Shown here: positions 9,890-20,028 of the stretch, one piece after another
Layout: every line of letters starts with the position of its first letter
How positions within the stretch are numbered: position 1 is the first letter of the stretch
NCBI RefSeq assembly: GCF_946479765.1
Contig: NZ_CAMLHO010000010.1
Location: 1 to 64,000 of the forward strand
Direction: 5' to 3'
DNA length: 64,000 nucleotides
From: an uncultured Aliivibrio sp.
GTDB taxonomy: Bacteria > Pseudomonadota > Gammaproteobacteria > Enterobacterales > Vibrionaceae
Program-made: the position numbers and the translations under genes
Notes under the pieces: model-generated
Seen by the model: only the letters and a program-made list of their open reading frames with translations
The model's database searches: none
Told to the model about the DNA's origin: nothing

Positions 9890-10342
9890 ATGGAAAAGCA
9901 TCAAAGACAGAACGGTTTTACCTTAATTGAGTTAATGATTGTAGTGGCTGTGATAGGAGTATTGACTGCGGTTGCAGTTCCGCAATATCAAAACTACGTA
10001 AAAAAAGCAGAGTTAGGAGTAGGTTTATCAAATATTGCTGCAATAAAAATAAATATCGAAGAATATATTTCAACAGAAGGAAGTTTTCCTGACACAACAG
10101 CTAGTGATTCTGATTCTTTTTCTCGCCTTGGTACAATAGAGGTATTCACTAATGGTACTTTAAAACTAGCAAAAACAGAAACTACAGATGGAACTGTTCT
10201 ATTTACATTTAACTCTGATAGTAAAGTTCCTGATACCAAATTACAGTTATCTAGAGAGACTAACGGCCAATGGAGTTGTACTACAAATGCCAGTGCCGCT
10301 ATTACTCCAACCAACTGTACTTCAGTACAGACAATACAATAA
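9890..10342 (+). CDS. pilA: Type IV major pilin PilA
   Basis: Type IVa prepilin of 150 residues. A short charged leader (MEKHQRQNG) is cut by PilD before Phe10, which is then N-methylated. The mature N-terminus FTLIELMIVVAVIGVLTAVA includes the conserved Glu at +5 and the hydrophobic assembly helix. Two cysteines near the C-terminus (WSCTTNASAAITPTNC) should form the pilin disulfide loop. The globular part has no obvious close relative by eye, as expected for surface-exposed pilins. In Vibrio the cognate pilus is linked to chitin-induced competence. It overlaps pilB by 1 bp (TAATG). A GGAG ribosome-binding site precedes the start. Confidence 0.93.
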   Translation: MEKHQRQNGFTLIELMIVVAVIGVLTAVAVPQYQNYVKKAELGVGLSNIAAIKINIEEYISTEGSFPDTTASDSDSFSRLGTIEVFTNGTLKLAKTETTDGTVLFTFNSDSKVPDTKLQLSRETNGQWSCTTNASAAITPTNCTSVQTIQ

Positions 10343-12030
10343 TGTACACCAACCTAGCCTCTATCTTGCGCCAAGCTGAACTCATCACCTTAGCGCAAGA
10401 GAGTTCCATCATAGCGCTAGTTCAAGCTGACACACATACTGTATGTTCTGCTGTATTAGCTAAACACATCTTTAGCCCTGCTGAGCTAATTAACCATCTC
10501 AAACACATCTTTGGTCTTGACGTTGTAAATATCTCGCAACTTAACTACGTCTCAACTTGCCAAGAACTCGGCTTGCGTGACTTAATCATCCGTCATCAAG
10601 CACTTCCTATCAGTTACGATAACAGTACCATTCATTTAGCCATTTCAGATCCTAGTATTAGCCAAGTTGAAGATGACTTTCGCTTCACCACAGGAAAACA
10701 GATCACATTGGTTTTAGCTGACCAAGGGCAAATCCAAGCCGCGATTCGTCGCGTTTACGGATCGGCCCTCTCAGGTGGAGAAATGGAGAGTAAAGAAATC
10801 ACTCAAGATGAGCTAGCCTCACTCGTCGATATCTCTTCAGGAGAAATAGAATCAACCGAGGATCTAAGCAAAGACGATGCTCCTGTTACCCGCTTTATTA
10901 ATCAAATTTTATTAGAAGCGGTTCGGAAAAGCGCCTCTGATATTCACTTTGAACCGTATGAAAACACCTACCGTATTCGTTTTCGCTGTGATGGGATCTT
11001 AGTTGAAAACAACTCCCCCTCATCTCATTTGAGTCGACGGTTATCTGCTCGCTTAAAGATCATGGCAAAACTCGATATTGCAGAACGTCGCTTACCACAA
11101 GATGGACGTATTAAGCTCAAACTAAATAATGATACTTCCATTGATATGCGAGTTTCTTCCCTTCCAACATTATGGGGAGAAAAAATTGTTTTACGTTTAT
11201 TAGACAGCAGTACGGCCAATTTAGATATTGATAAGCTAGGTTATAGTGATCAGCAAAAAGATCTCTACCTTAACGCATTAAAACGCCCACAAGGAATGAT
11301 CTTAATTACAGGGCCCACAGGCAGCGGTAAAACGGTCTCTCTTTACTCTGGTTTGCACATTTTAAATACCACAGAGAAGAACATTTCCACGGCAGAAGAC
11401 CCTGTAGAGATCAACCTTGATGGCATCAACCAAGTACAGATAAATACCAAAATAGACTTAACCTTTGCTCATGCTCTGCGATCTTTTTTACGCCAGGACC
11501 CCGATATTGTCATGGTAGGCGAGATCCGAGATCTAGAAACAGCAGAAATCGCGATTAAAGCAGCACAAACAGGCCATCTAGTTCTTTCTACTCTTCACAC
11601 TAATTCTGCCGCCGAGACCGTGGTTCGATTAAGTAATATGGGCATAGAAAACTATAACCTTGCTTCTTCACTCAGCCTCATTATTGCCCAACGTTTAGCT
11701 AGACGACTTTGTCCTCATTGCAAACAACCAGACAGTCTTAGCCGTGAACAGCAAGAGGAATATGACCTATCTTCATTCGATACTCTTTTTAAAGCCAACT
11801 CAGAAGGCTGTAACGAATGCACTCAAGGCTATCTTGGAAGAATAGGGATCTATGAAGTTATGCCATTTACACCAGAACTCTCAATCGCAACTCTACAAGG
11901 AGCAAGCGTCAGACAAATAGAACAACTGGCGATGCAGCAAGGAATGGACAATTTAAGGACATCAGGCATTAAACGATTGAAAAATGGTACCACCAGTTTG
12001 CAAGAATTAAATCGCGTCTTGTATTTATAG
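10342..12030 (+). CDS. pilB: Type IV pilus assembly ATPase PilB
   Basis: Cytoplasmic hexameric ATPase powering pilus extension, 562 residues from the ATG overlapping the pilA stop; an upstream in-frame ATG at 10270 lies inside pilA and is unlikely. The N-terminal MshEN-like domain (about 1-150) can bind c-di-GMP in some relatives. The C-terminal GspE/PilB domain has Walker A (GPTGSGKT, about residue 323), a His/Asp-box region, MVGEIRDLETAEIA (about 390-403), and a tetracysteine zinc site (CPHCK...CNEC). It forms one operon with pilA, pilC and pilD. Confidence 0.95.
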   Translation: MYTNLASILRQAELITLAQESSIIALVQADTHTVCSAVLAKHIFSPAELINHLKHIFGLDVVNISQLNYVSTCQELGLRDLIIRHQALPISYDNSTIHLAISDPSISQVEDDFRFTTGKQITLVLADQGQIQAAIRRVYGSALSGGEMESKEITQDELASLVDISSGEIESTEDLSKDDAPVTRFINQILLEAVRKSASDIHFEPYENTYRIRFRCDGILVENNSPSSHLSRRLSARLKIMAKLDIAERRLPQDGRIKLKLNNDTSIDMRVSSLPTLWGEKIVLRLLDSSTANLDIDKLGYSDQQKDLYLNALKRPQGMILITGPTGSGKTVSLYSGLHILNTTEKNISTAEDPVEINLDGINQVQINTKIDLTFAHALRSFLRQDPDIVMVGEIRDLETAEIAIKAAQTGHLVLSTLHTNSAAETVVRLSNMGIENYNLASSLSLIIAQRLARRLCPHCKQPDSLSREQQEEYDLSSFDTLFKANSEGCNECTQGYLGRIGIYEVMPFTPELSIATLQGASVRQIEQLAMQQGMDNLRTSGIKRLKNGTTSLQELNRVLYL

Positions 12031-12048
12031 ATAACACAGTGAAATCAT

Positions 12049-13287
12049 ATGACTAAAGTGCAGAAAAAAATCAAAGTCCTTAACTTACACAGCTTTCACT
12101 GGCGTGGTATTAATAACACAGGAAAAAAGGTATCAGGCAAAACCCTCGCCCTCAGTGAACTTGAAATAAGAACAAAACTGCTAAAGCAAAATATTAGAAT
12201 AAAAAAAATAAAAAAGCACAGTATCACTAGCTTTGAAAAAATAAAACACGCAATTAAACGCAAAGACATCACACTTCTTACCCGTCAATTAGCCACCATG
12301 CTCAGTGCTGATGTTCCTTTAATTCAATCGATTCGACTTATTGCTGAAAATAATACCAAAGCAGAAATGAAGTCGTTCTTAAATCAAGTTGGGTTATCTC
12401 TTGAGGCGGGCACTCAACTATCTAACGCTCTTTCCATTAGCAACCGACACTTCGATTCTTTTTATATTGATCTTGTGGCAACAGGAGAAGAGACCGGTAG
12501 TTTGTCTCAATCCTTTGCTCGTTTAGCTGAATACAGAGAAAAAAGTGATGCATTAAAGAATAAAGTCATCAAAGCGATGATCTACCCTAGTATCGTCATG
12601 GTCGTTGCCATTACGGTTACTGTATTAATGCTAACTCTCGTTATTCCAGAATTTGAACATATTTTCAATGGATTTGGCGCCGAACTACCTTGGTTTACTC
12701 AAAAAATCATAACTCTTTCACACGCTTTACAATCCTATGGCGGACACTTACTTATTCTACTTATAACCTGTATATCCACGTTTAGTGTCATACGAAAAAA
12801 ATCCTACTCGTTTAGAATGAAACTTAGTAGATACAGCCTAAAGCTACCTATCGTCGGACCCATACTATCTAAAGCAGCCATTGCTAAATTCAGTCGAACC
12901 TTAGCAACTAGCTTTACTTCCGGATTACCTATTTTACACAGCTTACAAACCACCAGTAAAACCGCAGGCAATTTATATTATCAACAAGCCATTATGTCAG
13001 TACAACAAAATACAGCAGCCGGCATGCCCCTGTATCTTGCAATGCGTCATATTCACGCGTTTCCTGAAATGGTAGTACAAATGGTAATGATTGGAGAAGA
13101 ATCAGGAAAATTAGATGACATGCTTAATAAAATTGCTCATATCTATGAAGAAGAGGTAAACAATACCGTTGATAATTTAGGTAAAATAATAGAACCGTTT
13201 ATCATTGTATTTTTAGGTACCATTATTGGGGGTTTAGTTATCTCTATGTACCTACCCATCTTTAATCTAATGAATGTCATAGGATAA
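12049..13287 (+). CDS. pilC: Type IV pilus inner-membrane platform protein PilC
   Basis: Polytopic GspF/PilC protein of 412 residues that couples PilB to pilin insertion. Two T2SF domains are visible, each beginning with a phrase like TRQLATMLSADVPLIQSIRL or SRTLATSFTSGLPILHSLQT. Hydrophobic membrane segments lie near residues 180-205, 235-250 and 380-405. The N-terminus is basic and polar, as in PilC. It lies 18 bp after pilB in the same operon. Confidence 0.95.
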   Translation: MTKVQKKIKVLNLHSFHWRGINNTGKKVSGKTLALSELEIRTKLLKQNIRIKKIKKHSITSFEKIKHAIKRKDITLLTRQLATMLSADVPLIQSIRLIAENNTKAEMKSFLNQVGLSLEAGTQLSNALSISNRHFDSFYIDLVATGEETGSLSQSFARLAEYREKSDALKNKVIKAMIYPSIVMVVAITVTVLMLTLVIPEFEHIFNGFGAELPWFTQKIITLSHALQSYGGHLLILLITCISTFSVIRKKSYSFRMKLSRYSLKLPIVGPILSKAAIAKFSRTLATSFTSGLPILHSLQTTSKTAGNLYYQQAIMSVQQNTAAGMPLYLAMRHIHAFPEMVVQMVMIGEESGKLDDMLNKIAHIYEEEVNNTVDNLGKIIEPFIIVFLGTIIGGLVISMYLPIFNLMNVIG

Positions 13288-13338
13288 AGTCGCACTGTGT
13301 TTTTTGTAATATCAAAGCGTCTTAACTACTTCATTTTT

Positions 13339-13344
13339 TATAAT
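13339..13344 (+). promoter_or_regulatory. Isolated TATAAT upstream of pilD
   Basis: A consensus -10 hexamer lies in the 106-bp pilC-pilD gap, 50 bp before pilD, with no convincing -35. It may drive pilD and coaE separately, which would suit PilD serving more than the pilus. Confidence 0.25.
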
Positions 13345-13393
13345 TCTGATACCATCACAATACATACTCAACCTCAATATTGGACTCATCTAC

Positions 13394-14281
13394 ATGGCTG
13401 CTTTTGACTATTACCCTTGGCTCTTCCCCCTATTTGCAACTCTATTTGGTTTATTAGTCGGCAGCTTTCTAAATGTAGTGATTTACCGCCTACCAATCAT
13501 GATGGAAAAAGAATGGAAGAAAGAATGTATTGATTGTTTTCCTGATTTAGCACCAAAGAAAAAAACAGTCGAAAAAGAAGAGGTATTTAATCTCAGCGTC
13601 CCACGCTCCCGCTGCCCAAAATGTAATACGCAAATCAAGTTCTATGACAACATTCCAGTTATTAGCTGGCTAGTCTTACGAGGTAAGTGCCGTCAATGCA
13701 GCAATCCAATTAGCATGAGATACCCAGCGATAGAGTTACTCTCTGGAGCGATGTGTTTTACTGTTTCATTTTTACTGCCGTTTTCATATTTTGCTATTGC
13801 TGCCGTTGTACTGACCTTAGTTCTTATCGCTCTAACCTTCATCGACATTGATACCATGTTACTTCCCGACCAGATCACTCTGCCTTTATTATGGTCTGGC
13901 CTTTACTTAGCGCTCGTTGGTTGGAGTCCAGTCAGCCTAGCTGACTCTGTTATTGGTGCAATGGCGGGGTATCTTATTTTATGGTCTATTTACTGGGGCT
14001 TTAAGCTGCTCACGGGTAAAGAAGGTATGGGGTATGGCGATTTTAAATTATTAGCGGCTCTTGGCGCTTGGCTTGGTTGGCAACAATTACCGTTAGTCGT
14101 ATTAGTTTCATCCATTATTGGCGCTATTATTGGTATTGCCATGTTAAGAGCACAAAAGAAGGGATTAGATAAAGCCATTCCTTTTGGTCCATATTTGGCG
14201 ATTGCGGGTTGGATATGCTTACTTTGGGGTCAACAAATTGGGCAATGGTATTTCACCACTATCTTAGGTTTTCCACTATGA
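13394..14281 (+). CDS. pilD: Prepilin peptidase / N-methyltransferase PilD
   Basis: Polytopic aspartyl protease that cleaves and N-methylates type IV prepilins, and in vibrios also type II secretion pseudopilins. It has 295 residues. The N-terminal cytoplasmic loop carries two CxxC pairs (CPKC...CRQC) that bind zinc. The catalytic aspartates are expected in the TFIDIDT segment and in [17 protein letters not shown]. Several hydrophobic segments follow. Its last codons overlap the coaE start by 4 bp (ATGA), so translation is coupled. Confidence 0.96.
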   Translation: MAAFDYYPWLFPLFATLFGLLVGSFLNVVIYRLPIMMEKEWKKECIDCFPDLAPKKKTVEKEEVFNLSVPRSRCPKCNTQIKFYDNIPVISWLVLRGKCRQCSNPISMRYPAIELLSGAMCFTVSFLLPFSYFAIAAVVLTLVLIALTFIDIDTMLLPDQITLPLLWSGLYLALVGWSPVSLADSVIGAMAGYLILWSIYWGFKLLTGKEGMGYGDFKLLAALGAWLGWQQLPLVVLVSSIIGAIIGIAMLRAQKKGLDKAIPFGPYLAIAGWICLLWGQQIGQWYFTTILGFPL

Positions 14282-14898
14282 GTTATGTTATTGCTATTAC
14301 TGGAGGTATTGGTAGTGGAAAAACCACAGTCGCTGATACTTTTCATAAAAATCATAATATTGACATTATTGATGCTGATATCATTGCCCGTGAAGTGGTC
14401 GAACCAAATAGCATTGGATTAAATCAAATCATCCATCATTTTGGAAAACCGATTTTATTAGATAATGGGCATTTAAATAGAACAGAACTACGACAACGTA
14501 TTTTCTCAAATCCTAATGATAAAAAATGGCTTAACGATCTGCTTCATCCTTTAATTAAAGAAGAGATGCAGCGCCAACTTTCTTTAGCTCAATCAGACTA
14601 TGTAATACTTGTTGTTCCTCTTTTAGTTGAAAATCAATTACAGTATTTAGCAAATCGCATTCTTGTTGTTGATGTTTTGGAGCAAACTCAAATTAATCGA
14701 ACCGTTAATCGTGATAGAGTAAACACAAACCAAGTAAAAGCGATATTAGCTTCACAAGCCTCACGAGCAGATCGATTAGCCATTGCTGATGACATTATTA
14801 AGAATGATCACAATATTCATAGTTTGGATGGTGAAATTTCTCTGCTACATAATAAATATCTGCTATTGTCTCAAACATCTATAAATAAAGAGAATTAA
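14278..14898 (+). CDS. coaE: Dephospho-CoA kinase
   Basis: Last step of coenzyme A synthesis: ATP-dependent phosphorylation of dephospho-CoA. It has 206 residues from the ATG overlapping the pilD stop; a longer frame reaching back into pilD is rejected. The P-loop is [12 protein letters not shown] near the N-terminus, followed by the conserved [12 protein letters not shown] motif. The pilD-coaE-zapD-yacG order is conserved in many gammaproteobacteria, so the genes are probably co-transcribed although their jobs are unrelated. Confidence 0.96.
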   Translation: MSYVIAITGGIGSGKTTVADTFHKNHNIDIIDADIIAREVVEPNSIGLNQIIHHFGKPILLDNGHLNRTELRQRIFSNPNDKKWLNDLLHPLIKEEMQRQLSLAQSDYVILVVPLLVENQLQYLANRILVVDVLEQTQINRTVNRDRVNTNQVKAILASQASRADRLAIADDIIKNDHNIHSLDGEISLLHNKYLLLSQTSINKEN

Positions 14899-14906
14899 TA
14901 ACGATC

Positions 14907-15653
14907 ATGAATGGATTGAGTGTACAAAAATTTGAACATCCTTTGAATGAAAGGACTCGAATTTACTTACGAATAGAATCTCTATTTCGTAAGCTTGGTC
15001 ATTCTGCGGATTTGACTCAACCATTTGAATATCAAGTTTTCTTTAGCTCTCTTTTTCATATGCTTGATATTTTAGAACAAGTTCAAGTTAAAGCTGATTT
15101 AGGTAAAGACCTAGAAAAGCTACGCTTACAGTATAAAGCTTGGATGGACATAGAAGATATTGATCAGTCAGCTTTGCTTTCAGTGCTAGAACAAATCAGT
15201 CAGGTTCACCAAAATTTAATGCAAACAACTCGACCGGGTCACTCTTTAAAAGAAGACCGATTCTTATCAGCATTAAAACAACGATTCTTTATTCCGGGTG
15301 GTGATTGTTGCTTTGACTTACCGGCATTGCACCATTGGCTACATCTACCTTTAGAAGTTAGATCTAGCAACACGCACAACTGGATGTCACAGCTGCTTTC
15401 ACTTTCTGATGCATTATCATTATGGTTGCGGTTAACACGAGAAACAGCACATTTTGAGCCTCAAATAGCCCGTAATGGCTTCATGCAAAGTGACATGAAA
15501 AATGCCAATTTACTCCGCTTAGAGATCCCAATAGAATATGGTATCTATCCAATGATCTCTGGGCATAAAAGTCGTTTTGCGTTACGCTTTATGTCTTTTG
15601 AAACTAATAAGAATTGCGAAAAAGACATTGAGTTTACACTTGCAGTCTGCTGA
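14907..15653 (+). CDS. zapD: ZapD, FtsZ-bundling cell-division factor
   Basis: Z-ring-associated protein (formerly YacF, DUF1342), 248 residues, which cross-links FtsZ protofilaments by binding the FtsZ C-terminal tail. The protein begins with the typical [19 protein letters not shown] segment and is alpha-helical at first, then beta-rich. No enzyme motif is expected. It lies 8 bp after coaE. Its partner FtsZ is encoded about 6 kb away on the other strand. Confidence 0.93.
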   Translation: MNGLSVQKFEHPLNERTRIYLRIESLFRKLGHSADLTQPFEYQVFFSSLFHMLDILEQVQVKADLGKDLEKLRLQYKAWMDIEDIDQSALLSVLEQISQVHQNLMQTTRPGHSLKEDRFLSALKQRFFIPGGDCCFDLPALHHWLHLPLEVRSSNTHNWMSQLLSLSDALSLWLRLTRETAHFEPQIARNGFMQSDMKNANLLRLEIPIEYGIYPMISGHKSRFALRFMSFETNKNCEKDIEFTLAVC

Positions 15654-15660
15654 GGAAAAC

Positions 15661-15885
15661 ATGTCAGAATCAAATACTCAACAATCAACAACGGCTAAAC
15701 CGACAATCGTTAAATGTCCAACCTGTCAATCAGCGGTAATATGGAATACAGAAAGCCAATATCGTCCATTTTGCAGTAAAAAATGCCAAATGATTGATTT
15801 TGGTGAATGGGCAGATGAAGAGAAATCCATTCCTGGTGCTCCAGATATGTCAGATTCTGATGGATGGTCTGAAGATCAGTACTAA
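15661..15885 (+). CDS. yacG: YacG, zinc-binding DNA gyrase inhibitor
   Basis: Small zinc protein of 74 residues. The four-cysteine site is [10 protein letters not shown]...[14 protein letters not shown], the hallmark of the YacG family, with the second half CxxxC. E. coli YacG binds GyrB and blocks DNA binding by gyrase. The start at 15661 has a strong GAGGAAAAC ribosome-binding site; a longer in-frame extension into zapD is rejected. The C-terminal tail is acidic. It is the last gene of the pilA-to-yacG run. Confidence 0.93.
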   Translation: MSESNTQQSTTAKPTIVKCPTCQSAVIWNTESQYRPFCSKKCQMIDFGEWADEEKSIPGAPDMSDSDGWSEDQY

Positions 15886-15902
15886 TCAATAATAGATTAA
15901 TT

Positions 15903-15931
15903 AAAAAGCGATCACTATGATCGCTTTTTTT
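15903..15931. terminator. Bidirectional terminator between yacG and mutT
   Basis: An 8-bp stem (AGCGATCA 15907-15914, TGATCGCT 15918-15925) with a three-base loop has an A-run on one side and a T-run on the other, serving the convergent yacG and mutT. Confidence 0.9.
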
Positions 15932-15943
15932 ATGCATGATTTT

Positions 15944-16342
15944 TTAATTAAAAAACGCGATGACTTTTTCTAATACTGGAACATTAGCTTCTGGAAAATC
16001 GTAATTAATCAACTCAGAAATAGGTACCCATAAACCTTGCTGCCCCTCTTTTCCATAAGGCTCACAGTCAAATTGAGTCACTGTAAAAAAATCAAAGTAG
16101 AGTGATTTATCTGGATAGTCATGATTTAACGATTCAAAAATAGCTAACTCGGTTGATTCTATACCTATCTCTTCATTTAGCTCCCGAATAAGTGCTTGCT
16201 CCGCACTTTCCCCTACTTCTACTTTGCCGCCAGGAAACTCCCAAAAACCGCCTTTATGTACCTTGTCTGGACGCTTAGTAATAAATACTTTGGTCTTTTC
16301 AGCATTTAAAATAATCGCTGCAACTATATGCAATCGTTTCAT
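15944..16342 (-). CDS. mutT: MutT, 8-oxo-dGTP diphosphatase
   Basis: Nudix hydrolase of 132 residues that cleanses 8-oxo-dGTP from the nucleotide pool and so prevents A-to-C transversions. The Nudix box spans residues 38-60, beginning PGGKVEVGESAEQ and ending RELNEEIG. Length and the start MKRLHIVAAII match E. coli MutT, which is also encoded beside secA. Downstream of secA, with a hairpin between them. Confidence 0.94.
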   Translation of the reverse strand: MKRLHIVAAIILNAEKTKVFITKRPDKVHKGGFWEFPGGKVEVGESAEQALIRELNEEIGIESTELAIFESLNHDYPDKSLYFDFFTVTQFDCEPYGKEGQQGLWVPISELINYDFPEANVPVLEKVIAFFN

Positions 16343-16391
16343 TTATAGCCTTCCTATAATAATCATGTATTTGATCAGATAATATACCTAT

Positions 16392-16417
16392 AAAAAAACC
16401 GCTACTAATAGCGGTTT
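16392..16417 (-). terminator. secA terminator
   Basis: A 9-bp stem (AAACCGCTA 16396-16404, TAGCGGTTT 16409-16417) with a CTAA loop is followed, on the minus strand, by a run of T. It lies between secA and mutT and should limit read-through. Confidence 0.82.
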
Positions 16418-16444
16418 CTTATTATTTACGAGCAATCAGTAGCA

Positions 16445-19168
16445 CTAGATTGTGCCGTGACACTGTTTGTATTTTTTACCAGAACCACATGGGCAAGGTT
16501 CATTGCGACCAACTTTTCGTTCATCACGAACCACTGGAGTATGACTGTCTTCTGTCACTTCACCATCATCAAGCTGACTTTCAGCCTCTTTATGCTGTAA
16601 TTTCTGACGTTGGGCAGCAACTTCTGCTTGTTGACGACGTTGTTCTTCCATACGTTCAACATCTTCTTGTTGCTGTACACGTACTTTACTTAAAATAGAA
16701 ACAACATCAAATTTTAGAGTATCAAGTAGACCTTCGAACAGTTCAAACGATTCACGCTTGTATTCTTGTTTCGGGTTTTTCTGAGCATAGCCACGCAAGT
16801 GAATACCTTGACGTAGGTGATCCATTGCAGCCAAATGCTCTTTCCATAAGCCATCAAGTGTTTGCAGCATAACGGCTTTTTCAAAGTTACGTAGAACAGA
16901 TTCGCCAACAGACTCTTCTTTATCTTTATATACTTGAATTGCAGTTTCGATGACTCTATCACGTAGATTATCTTCATGAAGTTTATCATCGCTATCTAGC
17001 CACTCTTGAATTGGCATATCCAAATCAAAGTCAGCACGCAAGCGTGTTGTTAACCCTTCCACATCCCACATTTCTTCAAGTGATTGAGCTGGAATATATT
17101 GAGCAAATAAGCCTTCAAGTACTTCTTGACGGTTATAGCCAATCATCTCGCTAATATCGTCAATATTCATTAACTCATCACGTAGCTCATAAACCACTTT
17201 ACGCTGGTCATTAGCTACATCATCATATTCAAGAAGTTGTTTACGAATATCAAAGTTACGACCTTCTACTTTACGCTGTGCGTTTTCAATCGCTTTCGTT
17301 ACCCATGGATGCTCAATCGCTTCACCTTCTTCCATACCTAACTTCTTCATCATGTTAGAAACACGATCTGAAGCAAAGATACGCATTAGTGCATCTTCCA
17401 TAGATAAGTAGAAACGAGAAGAACCCGCATCACCTTGACGGCCAGAACGACCACGCAATTGGTTATCAATACGACGAGACTCATGACGCTCCGTACCAAT
17501 GATATGAAGACCACCAGCGGCAATAACTTCATCATGTGCTTCTTTCCAGCTTGCTTTAATCTCTTGGATCTGAGCATCAGTTGGATTGCTTAATTTAGCG
17601 ACGTTAGCCTGCCAACTACCACCAAGTACAATATCCGTACCACGACCTGCCATATTAGTTGCGATGGTTACCGCACTTAATGTACCTGCATTGGCAACGA
17701 TATCCGCTTCTTTTTCATGAAATTTAGCATTAAGAACGTTATGCTTAATTTTTGCTTTCTTCAGTGCGTTTGATAATAGCTCTGACTTTTCGATTGACAC
17801 TGTACCAACAAGTACCGGCTGACCGCGCTCTGAGCATTCTTTAATGTCTTCAATGATAGCTGCAAATTTTTCAGCTTCTGTCATGTAGACTAAATCGCCC
17901 ATATCATTACGAGTCATTGGACGGTTGGTTGGAATAACTACCGTATCTAGGCCATAAATAGATTGGAATTCAAATGCTTCTGTATCCGCTGTACCTGTCA
18001 TGCCTGACAATTTATCATATAAGCGGAAGAAGTTTTGGAAAGTGATTGATGCTAAGGTTTGGTTCTCGTTCTGAATTTTAACACCTTCTTTTGCTTCAAC
18101 AGCTTGGTGTAAACCTTCAGACCAACGACGACCAGGCATAGTTCGACCAGTGTGCTCATCAACAATAATCACTTCGTCATCTTTTACGATGTAATCAACG
18201 TCTTTTTCAAACAATACGTGTGCACGCAATGCAGCATTAATGTGATGAAGTAAGCTTATATTAGCAGGAGAATACAAGGTATCATCTGCGTCCATTAAGC
18301 CTTCATCTTTAAGTAGCTGCTCTACAAACTCTTGACCATTCTCTGTTAGGTGAGTCTGCTTTCCTTTCTCATCTAATGTGTAGTGACCTTCTCCACGATA
18401 CTCTTCACTGTCTTCTTTATCTTGTTTTACAAGCTGAGGGATCAGTGTATTGATTCGAGTATAAAGCTCAGAGCTATCTTCAGCCGGTCCAGAAATGATA
18501 AGAGGAGTACGAGCTTCATCGATTAAGATTGAATCCACTTCATCGATCACGGCAAAATAGCGTTCACGTTGAACACGGTCTTCCGCACGAAAAGCCATGT
18601 TGTCACGTAAGTAGTCAAAACCAAACTCATTATTTGTGCCATATAATATATCGCATAAATACGCTTGTTTTTTCTCTTGAGGTGCCATGTTTGGTATGTT
18701 GATACCAACGGTCATACCTAGGAATTCAAATAATTCACGGTTTGTTTCTGCATCACGCGTAGCAAGGTAATCATTCACGGTTACAACGTGAACTCCTTTA
18801 CCCGTTAAAGCATTCAAATAACATGGTAGTGTTGCTGTTAATGTTTTACCTTCACCAGTACGCATTTCTGCAATTTGGCTATCGTTTAGCACCATGCCAC
18901 CAATCATTTGAACATCAAAGTGGCGCATACCATACAAACGCTTTGATGCTTCACGTACCGTAGCAAATGCTTCTGGTAATAGATTGTCTAAATCTTCACC
19001 TTGCTCTAAACGCGCACGGAACTCGATTGTTTTCGCTTTTAATTCTTCGTCTTGTAATGATTCGAATTGTGGTTCAAGTTTATTAATTTGATCTACGATT
19101 TTACGTAGTTTGCGTAATGTTCGATCATTACGGCTACCGATAACTTTTGTTAGAATTTTAGAAAACAT
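16445..19168 (-). CDS. secA: SecA, protein translocase ATPase
   Basis: Motor ATPase that drives preproteins through SecYEG; 907 residues, full length. Walker A is MRTGEGKT (residues 102-109), the DEAD-like box is [21 protein letters not shown], and the helicase motif VI region includes GRSGRQGD. The C-terminal zinc site [13 protein letters not shown] (Cys892, Cys894, Cys903, His904) binds SecB. E. coli has the arrest peptide SecM upstream; here the upstream neighbour is the divergent dciA and no SecM-like ORF was found, so secA control must differ. Confidence 0.98.
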   Translation of the reverse strand: MFSKILTKVIGSRNDRTLRKLRKIVDQINKLEPQFESLQDEELKAKTIEFRARLEQGEDLDNLLPEAFATVREASKRLYGMRHFDVQMIGGMVLNDSQIAEMRTGEGKTLTATLPCYLNALTGKGVHVVTVNDYLATRDAETNRELFEFLGMTVGINIPNMAPQEKKQAYLCDILYGTNNEFGFDYLRDNMAFRAEDRVQRERYFAVIDEVDSILIDEARTPLIISGPAEDSSELYTRINTLIPQLVKQDKEDSEEYRGEGHYTLDEKGKQTHLTENGQEFVEQLLKDEGLMDADDTLYSPANISLLHHINAALRAHVLFEKDVDYIVKDDEVIIVDEHTGRTMPGRRWSEGLHQAVEAKEGVKIQNENQTLASITFQNFFRLYDKLSGMTGTADTEAFEFQSIYGLDTVVIPTNRPMTRNDMGDLVYMTEAEKFAAIIEDIKECSERGQPVLVGTVSIEKSELLSNALKKAKIKHNVLNAKFHEKEADIVANAGTLSAVTIATNMAGRGTDIVLGGSWQANVAKLSNPTDAQIQEIKASWKEAHDEVIAAGGLHIIGTERHESRRIDNQLRGRSGRQGDAGSSRFYLSMEDALMRIFASDRVSNMMKKLGMEEGEAIEHPWVTKAIENAQRKVEGRNFDIRKQLLEYDDVANDQRKVVYELRDELMNIDDISEMIGYNRQEVLEGLFAQYIPAQSLEEMWDVEGLTTRLRADFDLDMPIQEWLDSDDKLHEDNLRDRVIETAIQVYKDKEESVGESVLRNFEKAVMLQTLDGLWKEHLAAMDHLRQGIHLRGYAQKNPKQEYKRESFELFEGLLDTLKFDVVSILSKVRVQQQEDVERMEEQRRQQAEVAAQRQKLQHKEAESQLDDGEVTEDSHTPVVRDERKVGRNEPCPCGSGKKYKQCHGTI

Positions 19169-19499
19169 GATTCCGTTGCTTCTCTTATCTCTTGATCATT
19201 TCTGATCGTTTATTCTGAAATGTGAATCAATCGCCTAGAGAAATTACTCTAAGAAAAAAATATCTTTATATACTTATCTTATGGGGATGAAGCTTTGATT
19301 TTTCAAGGCCAACTCTGATTCTTGTGTTGCTAGTCATCATAAGTAATAATTAGGAAAGTATAAGCGATATCGTTAAGCAATCCTAAGTTAAATCCGTAGA
19401 GTTTGATTCCAATTCTGAAAAATTCAGATCTAATTAGCATTTATGACTTTTTCTTTGATAAAACCCTGTTCAATAACGCCCTAGTTGTGAGAGTTCCTT
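19169..19499. promoter_or_regulatory. Divergent secA/dciA control region (331 bp)
   Basis: AT-rich gene-free stretch. On the minus strand a TATACT -10-like box (19362-19357) gives secA a leader of nearly 190 nt, but no good -35 was found. A 24-codon minus-strand frame from 19340 lacks a ribosome-binding site and SecM-like features. Rightward signals for dciA are not clear by eye. Confidence 0.4.
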
Positions 19500-19970
19500 A
19501 TGATGCGAGACCACAGACCCAAACCTGCGAATGATTTTTTTAATAATACTCGCTTTAAAGACTTACAAGAAAAAGCGATTATTTTATCCAAATTATCACA
19601 TGTACTTAAAGACGCTCTGCCTTCAGGCTGTGAAGATCATTGCCGCGTGGCAAACTATCGCCAAGGATCTTTAGTGATCGAAGTTTCAGGTAGCGTCTGG
19701 GCAACACGAATTAATTACGAAAGAATCGCGATCTTATCTGCATTTCGTCGTCATGGTTTACCCGGTTTATCTAACTTAGAAGTAAAGATCAACCCAGATC
19801 TGGCTCGATCTTTCGTTGGTGAAAAACCCACGGTATATAAAACAGAAAAACAAGCAAAACGAGAGTTATCAGCAGCTGCAGCAAGTGCATTGGAAATGGT
19901 AGCAGAAACAGCATCGCCTAAATTAAAAAAACGATTAGAAAGTTTAGCGGCATTAGCAAATAAGAAATAA
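19500..19970 (+). CDS. dciA: DciA, replicative helicase loader (DUF721)
   Basis: DUF721 protein of 156 residues, the family now called DciA, which loads the replicative helicase DnaB in bacteria lacking the phage-derived DnaC or DnaI. It is the ancestral-type loader in Vibrio. The N-terminal half (about 30-110) holds the conserved KH-like core, with phrases such as WATRINYERIAILSAFRR. The C-terminal part is Lys/Ala-rich and helical. The start is ATGATG with a GAGAG just upstream. The stop codon lies inside an AAATAAG tandem repeat. It is divergent from secA and convergent with lpxC. The older reading 'secA regulator' is not supported by any motif. Confidence 0.88.
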   Translation: MMRDHRPKPANDFFNNTRFKDLQEKAIILSKLSHVLKDALPSGCEDHCRVANYRQGSLVIEVSGSVWATRINYERIAILSAFRRHGLPGLSNLEVKINPDLARSFVGEKPTVYKTEKQAKRELSAAAASALEMVAETASPKLKKRLESLAALANKK

Positions 19971-20018
19971 GAAATAAGAAATAAGAAATAAGAAATAAGA
20001 AATAAGAAATAAGAAATA
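19958..20018. repeat. (AAATAAG)8 tandem repeat at the dciA stop
   Basis: Eight perfect copies of AAATAAG (19958-20013) plus AAATA. The dciA stop (19968-19970) is in the second copy. Because the frame always enters at the same point, copy-number changes cannot alter the protein; they only change the distance to the terminator 11 bp further on. Confidence 0.97.
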
Positions 20019-20028
20019 CTACAGATAC

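Noticed and set aside
10270-10341. Longer pilB start inside pilA
   Set aside because: The ATG at 10342 overlaps the pilA stop in the usual TAATG manner and gives the conserved PilB N-terminus; the extension is a frame-shifted reading of the pilin tail.
14209-14277. Longer coaE start inside pilD
   Set aside because: The P-loop must be near the N-terminus; the ATGA overlap at 14278 gives the family length.
19266-19340. 24-codon minus-strand ORF in the secA leader as a SecM-like arrest peptide
   Set aside because: No ribosome-binding site, no signal peptide and no proline/arginine arrest motif; too short for SecM.
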